Part shown: positions 7,676 through 16,808 of the stretch, in pieces | Position numbering within the stretch: position 1 is the stretch's first letter | Layout of the letters: each line of letters opens with the position of its first letter | Source: Hyphobacterium marinum | Lineage (GTDB): Bacteria; Pseudomonadota; Alphaproteobacteria; Caulobacterales; Maricaulaceae | Length of the DNA: 64,000 nucleotides | Direction: 5' to 3' | NCBI RefSeq assembly: GCF_036330325.1 | Contig: NZ_JAZDRO010000003.1 | Span: 124,001-188,000 of the forward strand | The notes under the pieces: model-generated | Seen by the model: the letters and a program-made list of their open reading frames with translations, nothing else | The model's database searches: none | Told to the model about the DNA's origin: nothing | Made by a program: the position numbers and the translations under genes

Positions 7676-8551
7676 TCAGCTCCGTTTGGTTCCGGGTGAT
7701 TCCAGCCGCGCGATCAGGCTGGACGTATCCCACCGGTTCGCGCCCATCGCCTGGAGCTCGGCATAGAATTGGTCGACCAGCGCCGCGACTGGAAGCCGGG
7801 ACCCATTCTCCCGTGCCTCTTCAAGTGCAATACGAAGATCTTTACGCATCCAGTCAATCGCAAAGCCGAATTCGAATTCGCCTCTTTCCATCGTCTGCCA
7901 GCGATTTTCCATTTGCCAGCTTTGGGCGGCTCCCTTGGAAATCGCGGAAATGACCTTCTCCAGATCGAGACCCGACCGTTTGGCGAAATGAATGCCCTCC
8001 GCCAGTCCTTCCACGACACCGGCGATGCAGATCTGGTTGACCATCTTGGTCAGCTGACCCGATCCCGCCGGCCCGATCAGCGTGACGGCCTTGGCATAGG
8101 CGTCCATGACAGGCTCTGCGCGAGCAAACACGTCCGGCTCTCCGCCGCACATGATGGCAAGCTGGCCGTTTTCCGCTCCTGCCTGCCCGCCCGACACCGG
8201 CGCATCGATGAAGCCGATATCGCGGCCAGCGGTTTCTTCGGCCAGCGCCCGGGCCAACCCGGCCGAGGCGGTGGTGTGATCGATGAGGATGGCACCGCGT
8301 TTCATCGCCGGCAGGGCAATGTCGGCGACCGCGCGGACGTCCGGGTCATCACCCAGGCAGAGGAACACAAAATCCGCGCTGGACACGGCTTCCTCGACGC
8401 TGCCCGCCGCCTTGCCATCATGGCGAGTGGCCCAGTCCTGCGCCTTGGAGGCGGTCCGGTTCCAGACGGTGACAGCATGCCCCTTGGTGGTCAGGTGTCC
8501 GGCCATGGGAAAACCCATGACCCCAAGCCCGAGAAATGTGCATTCGGCCAT
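7676..8551 (-). CDS. NAD(P)-dependent beta-hydroxyacid dehydrogenase
   Basis: A 291-residue member of the 3-hydroxyisobutyrate / tartronate-semialdehyde reductase family. It shows the Rossmann motif FLGLGVMGFPMAGHL, the substrate signature DAPVSGGQAGAENG near residue 120 and the catalytic-lysine stretch GQLTKMVNQICIAG. It differs clearly from the MmsB at the left edge, so it probably acts on another short hydroxyacid (glyoxylate/succinate-semialdehyde-reductase-like enzymes belong here); the substrate cannot be read from sequence. Its ATG directly follows the TAG of the flavin reductase gene, so the two are in one operon. Confidence 0.87.
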   Translation of the reverse strand: MAECTFLGLGVMGFPMAGHLTTKGHAVTVWNRTASKAQDWATRHDGKAAGSVEEAVSSADFVFLCLGDDPDVRAVADIALPAMKRGAILIDHTTASAGLARALAEETAGRDIGFIDAPVSGGQAGAENGQLAIMCGGEPDVFARAEPVMDAYAKAVTLIGPAGSGQLTKMVNQICIAGVVEGLAEGIHFAKRSGLDLEKVISAISKGAAQSWQMENRWQTMERGEFEFGFAIDWMRKDLRIALEEARENGSRLPVAALVDQFYAELQAMGANRWDTSSLIARLESPGTKRS

Positions 8552-9025
8552 CTAATCCTCCACCGAGGCCCGGCCGTAGCGGCTGCGGAAGAAGGTCAGT
8601 GCGCCCTCGTCCGCCCCGCAGTCGACCTTCATGACCTCGCCAACGATGATATCGTGATCGCCGCCGGGATGGACGGCGTAGCGGCGGCAATGCAGGCGCG
8701 CCAGCGCGTCCTTCAGGACAGGCGCGCCCTCTCCCTCCAGATCCCAGTCGGCCGGATCGAGCGCGGCATCCAGCGCATAACGCGGGGCAAGGTCCATCTG
8801 GGTGTCGCGCAGGATATTGATCGAAAAGTCTTCGGCCGCCCTGAACGCTGCGTAGCGCTCGGTGTCGCGTCCGACCGACCACAGGATAAGCGGCGGTTCG
8901 AGCGAAACCGAGGCGAAGGAGTTCACGGTCATCGCCAGCGCCGCACCCTCATGACGGGCGGCCACCAGCGTGACACCTGTTGGGTAGCGGGACATGGCGT
9001 CGCGAAATTCGCGCGGATCGACCAA
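8552..9025 (-). CDS. Flavin reductase-like domain protein
   Basis: A 157-residue FMN-binding split-barrel protein of the flavin reductase family. The N-terminus REFRDAMSRYPTGVTLVAA and the segment AMTVNSFASVSLEPPLILW are the usual FMN-contact signatures; DHDIIVGEVMKV near the end contains the conserved Gly-Glu-Val strand. Such proteins supply reduced flavin to two-component monooxygenases, but no monooxygenase is nearby. The start is TTG at 9025, supported by GGAGG five bases upstream; the ATG at residue 11 lies inside the conserved fold and is too late. Confidence 0.85.
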   Translation of the reverse strand: MVDPREFRDAMSRYPTGVTLVAARHEGAALAMTVNSFASVSLEPPLILWSVGRDTERYAAFRAAEDFSINILRDTQMDLAPRYALDAALDPADWDLEGEGAPVLKDALARLHCRRYAVHPGGDHDIIVGEVMKVDCGADEGALTFFRSRYGRASVED

Positions 9026-9108
9026 GAAGACCTCCGAATCGGCGATTGAAACCGGACCTTAACCGTAGCCGGGTTAAAAGCGCCCCGGGTGGTAAAAGGG
9101 TAGAGCGC

Positions 9109-10020
9109 ATGGCCGGAGATCAAGCGGTCGTCATCAAGAAAGTCAAGAAAGGCGGTGACCACGGCCATCACGGCGGCGCGTGGAAAGTCGCGTATGCCGA
9201 CTTCGTGACCGCGATGATGGCGTTCTTCCTCTTGATGTGGCTCATCAATACCACGACCCCGGAACAGAAGCGCGGCATCGCCGACTATTTCGCGCCAGCA
9301 AGCGTTAGCCCGTCCACGTCCGGTTCGGGCGGTGTGCTGGGCGGTACAGCGCTCGGTGAAGACGGCGCGCAAAGCCAGGGGTCCTCGGCGGTTATCGAGC
9401 GGCTGTCGCCGGACGCGCAGCGCGACACGCCGAGCGATGAGCAGGTTCAGCCCGATCCGGCCCAACAATCGACCTCCGCCGATATCAGCGCGGACGCGAT
9501 GGCCAATGCCCTCGCCCGCCGCGAAGAAGCCGAATTCCAGAGCGCCGAACAATCCCTGCGCCAGGCGATGCAGGACATGCCCGAGCTTGCCGAGCTGTCC
9601 AACCACATCATCATCGAGCAGACGCCCGAGGGCCTGCGCATCCAGCTGGTCGACCAGGAAGGCCGCCCGATGTTCCGCCCAGGAGCCGCCGAGCCGAACG
9701 ACCGCGCCATCGTCCTGTTGCGCGCCGTTGCAGAGATCGCCAGCAATCTGCCCAACCGCCTGTCGATCACGGGGCATACCGATGCCGGACCGAACCCGTC
9801 GGCGACCTACACCAACTGGGAATTGTCGGCTGACCGCGCGAATGCCTCGCGCCGCATTCTCCAGCAGTCGGGCCTGTCCGATGACCGGATCGCGGAAGTC
9901 CAGGGCAAGGCCGGGTCAGAACCCCTCTTCCCGGATGATCCGACCCTGTCGGGCAATCGCCGCATCTCGATCACGCTTCTGCGTGAGGCCCCCGTTCTCC
10001 CGCCCGGTCACGGTCTCTAG
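9109..10020 (+). CDS. motB: Flagellar motor protein MotB
   Basis: Stator subunit that anchors the flagellar motor to peptidoglycan and forms the proton path with MotA. The 303-residue protein has the MotB signature: a single membrane helix, YADFVTAMMAFFLLMWLI, with the proton-binding aspartate at residue 31, a periplasmic Ser/Gln-rich linker (about 65-125), and a C-terminal OmpA-like peptidoglycan-binding domain with SITGHTDAGP and ELSADRANASRRIL. ATG at 9109 follows AAAAGGG. motA is not next to it, as in Caulobacter, where motA and motB are separate. Confidence 0.95.
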   Translation: MAGDQAVVIKKVKKGGDHGHHGGAWKVAYADFVTAMMAFFLLMWLINTTTPEQKRGIADYFAPASVSPSTSGSGGVLGGTALGEDGAQSQGSSAVIERLSPDAQRDTPSDEQVQPDPAQQSTSADISADAMANALARREEAEFQSAEQSLRQAMQDMPELAELSNHIIIEQTPEGLRIQLVDQEGRPMFRPGAAEPNDRAIVLLRAVAEIASNLPNRLSITGHTDAGPNPSATYTNWELSADRANASRRILQQSGLSDDRIAEVQGKAGSEPLFPDDPTLSGNRRISITLLREAPVLPPGHGL

Positions 10021-10096
10021 CAGACCGTTCGGCCGGGCTGCAGGTCTCGCCAAAATCAGCACATGCACGAGGAGAAAATCCCGCTAAGCTGACGGG

Positions 10097-11929
10097 ATGA
10101 TCGAATCTAGCGCACCCTATCTCTGGCAGATGTGGGCCATTCTGGCCGCCGTCGGCGTCGCCATTATCTTCTACATCTGGGAGCGCTATCCCATCGAGGT
10201 CGTATCGGCGGCCGTGGTGGCAGTCGGCCTCCTCTTTTTCCAGGTTTTCCCTTTGCCTGAAGGCAATCCGGGCGCGCGGGACATCCTGGCCGGCTTCGCC
10301 AACCCGGCCCTGATGACGATCATGGCCCTGCTGGTCGTCGGACAGGGCATTTTCCAGACCGGGGCCATGGAAGGCCCGACGCAGCGCCTGCTGGAGTCCT
10401 ATGAAAGCCATCCGATGACGACATTGTTGTCGATCTTCGGTTTTGTCTTCGTGGTCAGTGCCTTCATCAACAACACACCGGTCGTGGTGATGTTCATCCC
10501 GATCCTCGTAGCCATCGCCGGGCGGATGGGCAGCTCGCCGTCCAAGATCATGATCCCGTTGAGCTATGTCTGCATCCTTGCGGGCATGACCACGCTGATC
10601 GGCTCGTCGACCAATCTCCTCGTCTCTGACAGCCTGCGGACACTGACCGGAGACGGACTGGAATTTTTCAGTCCGACGGGCCCCGGCCTGATCCTCGCCG
10701 GCGTCGGGGTCGTCTATTCCGCCTTTGTCCTGCCGCGCCTGCTTCCGGACCGCGCGACCATGGAGAGCGAGATCGCCGGCGGCGATGGCAAGCAATTCAT
10801 CGCCCAGATTGAAGTGACGCGCGATCATCCGCTGGTCGGAAAGTCGCCGGTGGCCGGCATGTTCGCCGACCTGCCCAACATGACCGTGCGCATGATCCAG
10901 CGCGGTGAACACGCCTATTTGCCGCCATTTGACGAGATCGAGCTGCGCGCCGGAGATCTCGTCATCGTTGCCGCGACCCGCAAGACGCTGTCCGACCTCC
11001 TGTCCACACGCGCCGAATTCCTGCGCGGGCTGCTTCAGACCGCAGGGCCGGGCGAAGACCCGACGCCTGGCGAAAGACTCGCCCTGTCCGAGGCGGTTGT
11101 CCCGCCGGGCTCACGCATAACCGGACGAACGGTTGAACAGGCCGGCTTCCGGAACCTCACCGATACGGTCGTCCTGGGCGTCCAGCGCCGGTCGCGCATG
11201 ATCCGCAAGAAGATGGGCGAAATCCGGCTTGAGGCCGGCGATGTCCTGCTGTTGTTCGGAACCGCCGACGCCATGCGCCGTCTGCGCAACGACCGCGACC
11301 TGCTGCTCATGGCATGGGCAACGACCGATCTGCGCGACCCGCGCCGGGCCACGGCTTCGCTGGTCATCTTCGGTGGCGTGATCGTACTCGCCGCAACCAA
11401 TCTTCTGCCCATCGTCCACGCGTCGATATTCGGGGCTGTCGCGATGATTGCGACCGGCTGCCTGAATGCCCGCCAGGCGGCACGCGCAATCGACATGCGC
11501 GTCTATTTGCTCGTCGGTTCGGCCTTCGCGCTCGGCACGGCCCTGCAGTCGACGGGTGCCGCCGACTTCCTGGCCAGCCTCGTCGTCGGGATATTCGCGC
11601 CTTTCGGACCGGTGGCGCTTCTCTCCGCGCTCTTCATACTCGTAGCGCTGTTGACGAACGTACTCTCGAACAACGCCACGGCGATCCTGTTCACGCCCAT
11701 CGCAGTCGGGGCCGCCAACCAGTTCGGGGCCGACCCGATGCTGTTTGCGCTGACGGTACTGTTCGCGGCCAATACCTCGTTCGCGACCCCCATCGGCTAT
11801 CAGACCAATCTGCTGGTGATGGGCCCCGGTCACTACAAGTTCGCCGACTACATCAGGGCCGGTGCGCCACTGGTCGTGATCATGTGGATCGTCTTCACGG
11901 TCTATGCAGCCGTTCGTTTCGGGATTTGA
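10097..11929 (+). CDS. SLC13-family permease with tandem RCK_C (TrkA-C) domains
   Basis: Inner-membrane anion symporter of 610 residues. The first ~215 residues form helices with FINNTPVVVMFIPIL and LAGMTTLIGSSTNLLV, the two conserved substrate/sodium motifs of the DASS/citrate transporter fold. Residues ~220-395 hold two TrkA-C regulatory domains (conserved RAGDLVIVAA and LEAGDVLLLFG ends). The last ~210 residues repeat the transporter motif as NVLSNNATAILFTPIA and NTSFATPIGYQTNLLV. This layout occurs in sulfate- and dicarboxylate-type permeases; the substrate is not determinable. It stands alone, 76 bases after motB. Confidence 0.9.
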   Translation: MIESSAPYLWQMWAILAAVGVAIIFYIWERYPIEVVSAAVVAVGLLFFQVFPLPEGNPGARDILAGFANPALMTIMALLVVGQGIFQTGAMEGPTQRLLESYESHPMTTLLSIFGFVFVVSAFINNTPVVVMFIPILVAIAGRMGSSPSKIMIPLSYVCILAGMTTLIGSSTNLLVSDSLRTLTGDGLEFFSPTGPGLILAGVGVVYSAFVLPRLLPDRATMESEIAGGDGKQFIAQIEVTRDHPLVGKSPVAGMFADLPNMTVRMIQRGEHAYLPPFDEIELRAGDLVIVAATRKTLSDLLSTRAEFLRGLLQTAGPGEDPTPGERLALSEAVVPPGSRITGRTVEQAGFRNLTDTVVLGVQRRSRMIRKKMGEIRLEAGDVLLLFGTADAMRRLRNDRDLLLMAWATTDLRDPRRATASLVIFGGVIVLAATNLLPIVHASIFGAVAMIATGCLNARQAARAIDMRVYLLVGSAFALGTALQSTGAADFLASLVVGIFAPFGPVALLSALFILVALLTNVLSNNATAILFTPIAVGAANQFGADPMLFALTVLFAANTSFATPIGYQTNLLVMGPGHYKFADYIRAGAPLVVIMWIVFTVYAAVRFGI

Positions 11930-11985
11930 GGCAGAATGGCTAGGCTCGTGAGGACATTTATTCGCCACGCCCAAGGACAGCCGAC

Positions 11986-12756
11986 GTGACGCATCCGTTC
12001 TCGACACGGCAAATCCCCTTCTTCCTGACCGCGCCAGGGCCTTGTCCCTACCTGCCCGGCCGCGAGGAGAGGAAACTCTTTACCCGGCTTGATCCGGGCG
12101 AAGGTCCGGCGCTGAACGATGCACTGACCCATGCGGGTTTCCGGCGCTCACAGTCGGTGCTCTACCGCCCGGCCTGCGAGGGCTGTCATGCCTGTCAGTC
12201 GGTACGCATTCCGGTGTCCCGGTTTGAATGGACCCGCTCGGCCAAGCGTATCCTGAAGCGCAACGCCAATCTGGAGCGCGAGGAAACCGTCGCGCAAGGA
12301 ACGGCCGAGCAATATGACCTACTGTCCCGTTATCTCGATACCCGTCACGGCGATGGAGACATGGCCGGGATGAGCTTTGCCGACTATCTGATGATGGTCG
12401 AGGACGGGGCCCAACGCACCGACATCGTGGAATACCGCGACGAGACAGGCCGGCTGCGTGCCGGTGCCCTGATCGACCGGTTGAAGGACGGCCCGTCCCT
12501 GCTCTACAGCTTCTTCGATCCCGATGATCAGGCCCGCAGTCCTGGACGCTTCATGATCCTTGATGCGGTACGCTGGGCGCGGCAGAACGGGTTCGAGCAC
12601 GTCTATCTGGGCTATTGGGTGCCCGGCAGCGAAAAGATGGACTACAAGGCGCGGTATCGCCCGGTCGAGGTGCTCACCTCGTCAGGCTGGCGCGACCTGG
12701 AACAGGTAACAACGGAGGACGCCGGGACCGAACCCGGTGCCGGACAGGGGGAGTGA
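11986..12756 (+). CDS. bpt: Aspartate/glutamate leucyltransferase (L/F-independent N-end rule enzyme)
   Basis: Transfers leucine from leucyl-tRNA onto proteins with N-terminal Asp or Glu, marking them for ClpS/ClpAP. The 256-residue protein has the family signatures CPYLPGREERKLFTRL near residue 20, YRPACEGCHACQSVRIPV (paired cysteines) near residue 60, and YLGYWVPGSEKMDYKARYRP near residue 205. The start is GTG at 11986. It is followed after one base by the TRAP binding-protein gene, so a housekeeping proteolysis gene heads a transport operon here. Confidence 0.93.
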   Translation: MTHPFSTRQIPFFLTAPGPCPYLPGREERKLFTRLDPGEGPALNDALTHAGFRRSQSVLYRPACEGCHACQSVRIPVSRFEWTRSAKRILKRNANLEREETVAQGTAEQYDLLSRYLDTRHGDGDMAGMSFADYLMMVEDGAQRTDIVEYRDETGRLRAGALIDRLKDGPSLLYSFFDPDDQARSPGRFMILDAVRWARQNGFEHVYLGYWVPGSEKMDYKARYRPVEVLTSSGWRDLEQVTTEDAGTEPGAGQGE

Positions 12757-12757
12757 G

Positions 12758-13885
12758 ATGGACCGTCGGACTTTCTTGAGCGGAGCCACCGTGGCGGCCG
12801 CAAGCGTGGCCACGGCATGTGGTCAGGGGACGCAGGATTCCAGCGACAGCGCGCCGGCCGCACCGGCGGTGAACCGAAATCGGACGCGCCAGTTGCGCAT
12901 GGTCACGACCTGGCCGGCCAATTTCCCGGGCCTTGGCACGGCGGCGGACAATGTCGCGCGCTTCGTCAACGAAATGTCGGGCGGATCCCTGAATATCCGC
13001 GTCTATGCCGCGGGCGAGATCGTCGGGGCGTTCGAAGCCTTCGATGCCGTCTCGACCGGCACCGCGGACATGTACCACGCCGCCGAGTATTACTGGCAGG
13101 GCAAGTCGCCGGGTTTCAACTTCTTCACTGCCGTACCGATGGGCATGACCGCTCAGGAAATCATGGCCTGGTGCGAGTTCGGCGGCGGTCAGGAACTCTG
13201 GGACGAGCTGGCCGGCGAATTCGGCGTCAAAGCCTTCCAGGCAGGAAACAGCGGCCACCAGATGGGCGGCTGGTTCAAGCGCGAAATCAACACGCTGGAG
13301 GATTTTCGCGGCCTGCGCATGCGCATTCCCGGGCTTGGCGGCAGTGTGTTACGCGAACTTGGTGGTGCCGCCGTCGCCCTTTCCGGCGGCGAGATCTACC
13401 CGGCCCTCCAGAATGGAACGATCGACGCAACCGAATGGGTCGGTCCGTGGAATGATCTGGCCTTCGGCTTCTATCGTGAAGCGCCGTATTACTATGGACC
13501 GGGTTTCCATGAGCCGGGCTCCTGCCTCGGCCTCGGCATCAATCGCGGTGTCTGGGACAGTCTAGACAGTGACCACCAGGCCATCATCCAGGCGGCCTGC
13601 CGGGCCGCGAACAACCAGTCGCTCGCCGAATTCCAGCATCAGAACGCCATTGCGCTCGACGTGCTGCGCAATGACCATGGCGTTCAGCTGCGCGCCTTCA
13701 GTGACGATATCTGGCGGCGGGTCGGAGCCATCTCCGAGCAGGTTGTCGCCGACGTGGCCAATGCCGACCCGCTGTCGCGGCGCATCTATGAAAGCTATGC
13801 CGAGTCCCGCCGCCGCAGCCGGGAATGGGGGAACGTCTCCGAATTCCCCTACGCACAGAAACGCGAACTCGTCCTCGGCGGCTAG
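12758..13885 (+). CDS. TRAP transporter substrate-binding protein, TakP-like, Tat lipoprotein
   Basis: Periplasmic solute receptor of a TRAP system. The N-terminus MDRRTFLSGATV has a twin-arginine motif and runs into ATAC, so it is probably exported by Tat and lipidated at Cys21. The 375-residue protein carries MGGWFKREINTLEDFRGLRM and IPGLGGSVLRELGG, and NGTIDATEWVGPWND, the arginine and tryptophan/aspartate ligand region seen in TakP, a 2-oxoacid binder; a 2-oxoacid ligand is therefore a reasonable but untested guess. ATG at 12758 (AGGGGGAG upstream) lies one base after the bpt stop. Confidence 0.9.
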   Translation: MDRRTFLSGATVAAASVATACGQGTQDSSDSAPAAPAVNRNRTRQLRMVTTWPANFPGLGTAADNVARFVNEMSGGSLNIRVYAAGEIVGAFEAFDAVSTGTADMYHAAEYYWQGKSPGFNFFTAVPMGMTAQEIMAWCEFGGGQELWDELAGEFGVKAFQAGNSGHQMGGWFKREINTLEDFRGLRMRIPGLGGSVLRELGGAAVALSGGEIYPALQNGTIDATEWVGPWNDLAFGFYREAPYYYGPGFHEPGSCLGLGINRGVWDSLDSDHQAIIQAACRAANNQSLAEFQHQNAIALDVLRNDHGVQLRAFSDDIWRRVGAISEQVVADVANADPLSRRIYESYAESRRRSREWGNVSEFPYAQKRELVLGG

Positions 13886-13888
13886 GCC

Positions 13889-14668
13889 ATGCGTGCCGGC
13901 GACATCCTGCTGCTAGTGATCATCGCCGCGACAATCGCGGTGTTGCTGATTGACTCAGTGACCGGCGGCGCGCTCTCGGCCTGGTCGGAGGCCAATCTGC
14001 ATTCCCTGTCCGTTCGTGCGGGCCGGATGCTGTCCATGGCGGGGATGTTGCTCAGCGTCCTGCTCCTCATCCCGGTCCTCGCTGCGTTCTGGGGCCGGTT
14101 TGCCGGACTTCCCGCGAGTACGGAAGGCGGGCTGCGCGGGGCAATCAGGACGCTGGACGCGATCAACACGACGGTCGGCGACATGGCGCGCTGGTTCGCG
14201 CTCGCGCTCGTTATCGTCACGGCCACGGTCGTGATCCAGCGTTATGTCTTCGGCATCGCCTCGACCAAGCTGCAGGAATCCGTGATCTATTTTCACGCCC
14301 TGCTTTTCCTGCTCTCGGCCGGAGCAACTTTGCTCGCCGACGGTCATGTCCGTGTCGACATCCTCTATTCGAAGATGAATCCGCGAAAGAAGGCGTGGAC
14401 AGAACTCGCCGGCGTCTATCTGGCCCTCATACCGATGTGCTGGCTGATCCTCTCGGCATCCGGCCCCTATGTCAGCGCCGCCTGGCGGATCTTCGAGCGT
14501 TCCCGCGAAAGCGACGGCCTGCCGCTGGTCTTTCTTCTGAAGACCGCCATCCCGGTCTTCGCGGTGCTCCTCATGATGCAGGGAGCCTCCATGGCCGCAC
14601 GCGCAGCGCTGACGATCTCAGGCCGAACGCCGCCCGTGATGGGCAAAGCTCCGGAACAGGAGCTCTAG
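13889..14668 (+). CDS. TRAP transporter small permease (DctQ)
   Basis: Four-helix small membrane subunit of the TRAP system. The protein has 259 residues, longer than the usual ~170, because an N-terminal hydrophobic pair of helices (residues 1-75) precedes the DctQ core. The core has the typical ALVIVTATVVIQRYVFGIAS and LQESVIYFHALLFLLSAG stretches, with the conserved WxxE-like and ADGHVRVDIL motif. It starts three bases after the binding-protein stop and ends six bases before the large permease. Confidence 0.92.
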   Translation: MRAGDILLLVIIAATIAVLLIDSVTGGALSAWSEANLHSLSVRAGRMLSMAGMLLSVLLLIPVLAAFWGRFAGLPASTEGGLRGAIRTLDAINTTVGDMARWFALALVIVTATVVIQRYVFGIASTKLQESVIYFHALLFLLSAGATLLADGHVRVDILYSKMNPRKKAWTELAGVYLALIPMCWLILSASGPYVSAAWRIFERSRESDGLPLVFLLKTAIPVFAVLLMMQGASMAARAALTISGRTPPVMGKAPEQEL

Positions 14669-14674
14669 ACGGTC

Positions 14675-16267
14675 ATGGACCTGCTGATCAGCCTCCTGCC
14701 CTTCCTGATGTTCATCGCGGCGTTCGCCGCATTGCTCCGGGGCTATCCGGTTGCCTTCACACTCGCCGGTGTCGCCATCGCCTTCGCCTTGCTGGGCTGG
14801 TGGCTCGGCATTTTCGACCCCATCCATTTCCGGGCGTTCCCGCAGCGCATCTACGGGAACATGATGGAGATGGACAAGCAGATCCTCGTCGCGGTCCCGC
14901 TCTTCGTCTTCATGGGCGTGATGCTGGAAAAATCCCGCGTCGCCGAGGAATTGCTTGAAGCCATGGGCACGCTCTTCGGCACGCTGCGCGGCGGGCTCGG
15001 CATCTCGGTCGTCGTTGTCGGCGCATTGCTGGCTGCCTCGACCGGCATCGTCGGCGCGACTGTCGTGACGATGGGCCTCCTCTCCCTGCCCACCATGCTC
15101 AAGCGCGGCTATTCGCCCGCCCTCGCCTCCGGGTCGATTGCGGCGGCCGGAACACTCGGCCAGATCATTCCGCCGTCCATCGTCCTCGTCCTCCTCGGTG
15201 ACCAGCTCTCGAACGCCTATCAGGAAGCACAACGGGCGCAGGGCATTTTTGCGCCGGATATCGTGTCCGTTGGTGACCTGTTCGCCGGGGCGCTCATCCC
15301 CGGCCTCCTGCTGGTCGCGGTCTATGTCGGCTACCAGATCGTCGTCGCCACCCTCAATCCGAAGGCCGCCCCGGCTGCGCCCGCCAGTGAAGGCGCGACC
15401 GATTGGGGCAAGCTGCTCCATGCACTCGTCCCGCCCCTGGCCCTGATCGTCGCGGTGCTCGGCTCGATCCTGGGCGGTCTGGCGACGCCGACCGAAGCGG
15501 CTGCCATCGGTGCGGTCGGGGCCACCTTTATCGCCGGTGTCCGCAATGCCGGCGCAGACCGCAATCCGCGCCGCGGGCAGATCATCAGCGCGCTGGGTGC
15601 CGCTGCGCTCGTCGGCCTGATCGCCCTGACCTTCTTCGTCGATCTTCGCCTCGGCCGCGAAGAGGCCAGTGGCGGCGATCAGGTTGGTATGCTGCTCGCC
15701 TGGGGCCTCGTCGGCCTGCTCATTCTTGGCGCGGGCTGGGCACTTTACCGACTGAAGCGCAATGGCGTTCTCGATGAGGTGATGACCTCGACGGCGCGTA
15801 TTTCCTCGATGGTTTTCGTTATCCTGATCGGGGCGTCGCTCTTCTCGCTCATCTTCCGGGAACTCGGCGGTGACGCGACGGTTCAGGCGGCGCTCGAAGC
15901 CGTTCCGGGCGGCAAGTGGGGCGCGCTGCTCGTCGTCATGGCGGTAATGTTCGTCCTCGGCTTCTTCCTGGATTTCATCGAGATCACCTTCGTCGTCGTA
16001 CCAATCGTCGCGCCCATCCTGTTGATGATGGGGATCGACCCGGTCTGGCTCGGCGTCTTAATGGCGCTCAATCTCCAGACCAGCTTCCTGACGCCACCCT
16101 TCGGCTTTGCGCTCTTCTACCTGAGAGGTGTTGCGCCACCTGAAGTCACGACCGGCGCGATCTATCGCGGCGCAGCGCCCTTCGTCGCGATCCAGATCGT
16201 CGTCATTGGACTGGTCGCCCGCCTGCCATGGCTCGCCACGGCCCTGCCCGGACTGCTGTATGATTAG
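14675..16267 (+). CDS. TRAP transporter large permease (DctM)
   Basis: Large channel subunit of the TRAP transporter, about 12-14 helices. At 530 residues it is longer than ordinary DctM (~430); the extra length is a hydrophilic-plus-helical insertion between roughly residues 205 and 365, as known for the large TakP-type permeases. Conserved segments include LVAVPLFVFMGVMLEKS near residue 70, SGSIAAAGTLGQIIPPSIV near 150 and FLDFIEITFVVVPIVAPIL near 435. It completes the DctPQM set and overlaps the downstream acetyltransferase gene by eight bases. Confidence 0.93.
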   Translation: MDLLISLLPFLMFIAAFAALLRGYPVAFTLAGVAIAFALLGWWLGIFDPIHFRAFPQRIYGNMMEMDKQILVAVPLFVFMGVMLEKSRVAEELLEAMGTLFGTLRGGLGISVVVVGALLAASTGIVGATVVTMGLLSLPTMLKRGYSPALASGSIAAAGTLGQIIPPSIVLVLLGDQLSNAYQEAQRAQGIFAPDIVSVGDLFAGALIPGLLLVAVYVGYQIVVATLNPKAAPAAPASEGATDWGKLLHALVPPLALIVAVLGSILGGLATPTEAAAIGAVGATFIAGVRNAGADRNPRRGQIISALGAAALVGLIALTFFVDLRLGREEASGGDQVGMLLAWGLVGLLILGAGWALYRLKRNGVLDEVMTSTARISSMVFVILIGASLFSLIFRELGGDATVQAALEAVPGGKWGALLVVMAVMFVLGFFLDFIEITFVVVPIVAPILLMMGIDPVWLGVLMALNLQTSFLTPPFGFALFYLRGVAPPEVTTGAIYRGAAPFVAIQIVVIGLVARLPWLATALPGLLYD

Positions 16268-16808
16268 GCTGCCGGGCCGGGGTCCGGCTGACATCCCAAT
16301 CATCGCGACGGACCGCCTGACCTTGCGCGGGCACCGGCTTTCCGACTTCGAAGCCTCCGCCGCGCTCTGGGGCGATGAACGCACGACGCAGTACATTTCC
16401 GGCAAGCCGTCGACCCGGAGCGAAAGCTGGGCGCGTTTGCTTCGCTTCTTTGGCCTGTGGGCGATGCTCGGCTATGGCTATTGGGCGGTCGAGGAAACGG
16501 CGACAGGCGACTATGTCGGCGAAGTCGGCTTCGGTGACTTCAAGCGCGACATGGTCCCGGACATTCACGGTATCCCGGAAGCCGGCTGGGTGCTGAATGC
16601 CCGCCATGGCGGTAAGGGCTACGCCACCGAAGCGGTGATGGCCGCCCTGACATGGGGCGAAACCGCGTTTTCAGGGGCGCAAACCGTCTGCATCATCAAG
16701 GCGGACAATCTCGCCTCGATCCGGGTCGCGGAAAAGTGCGGCTTTGTGCTGGAGACGGTCACAGAGCTGAATGGCAATCCGACCCGTCTCTACCGTCGCC
16801 TCCCCTAG
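16260..16808 (+). CDS. GNAT-family N-acetyltransferase (RimJ/RimL-like)
   Basis: A 182-residue acetyl-CoA-dependent acetyltransferase. Residues 16-24 (IIATDRLTLR) open the RimJ-like fold; GWVLNARHGGKGYATEAV near residue 115 is the acetyl-CoA pyrophosphate loop, and IKADNLASIRVAEKCGFV near residue 145 is the conserved C-terminal motif. The substrate may be a protein N-terminus or a small amine. ATG at 16260 lies within the end of the DctM gene, so it is the last gene of the bpt/TRAP operon. Its TAG stop shares the palindrome CTAG with the stop of the convergent lipoprotein gene. Confidence 0.88.
   Translation: MIRLPGRGPADIPIIATDRLTLRGHRLSDFEASAALWGDERTTQYISGKPSTRSESWARLLRFFGLWAMLGYGYWAVEETATGDYVGEVGFGDFKRDMVPDIHGIPEAGWVLNARHGGKGYATEAVMAALTWGETAFSGAQTVCIIKADNLASIRVAEKCGFVLETVTELNGNPTRLYRRLP

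Noticed and set aside
9059..9077. TTAA...TTAA pair before motB as a CtrA site
   Set aside because: The spacing is 11 bases, while the CtrA consensus needs 7, and the rest of the motif is missing.
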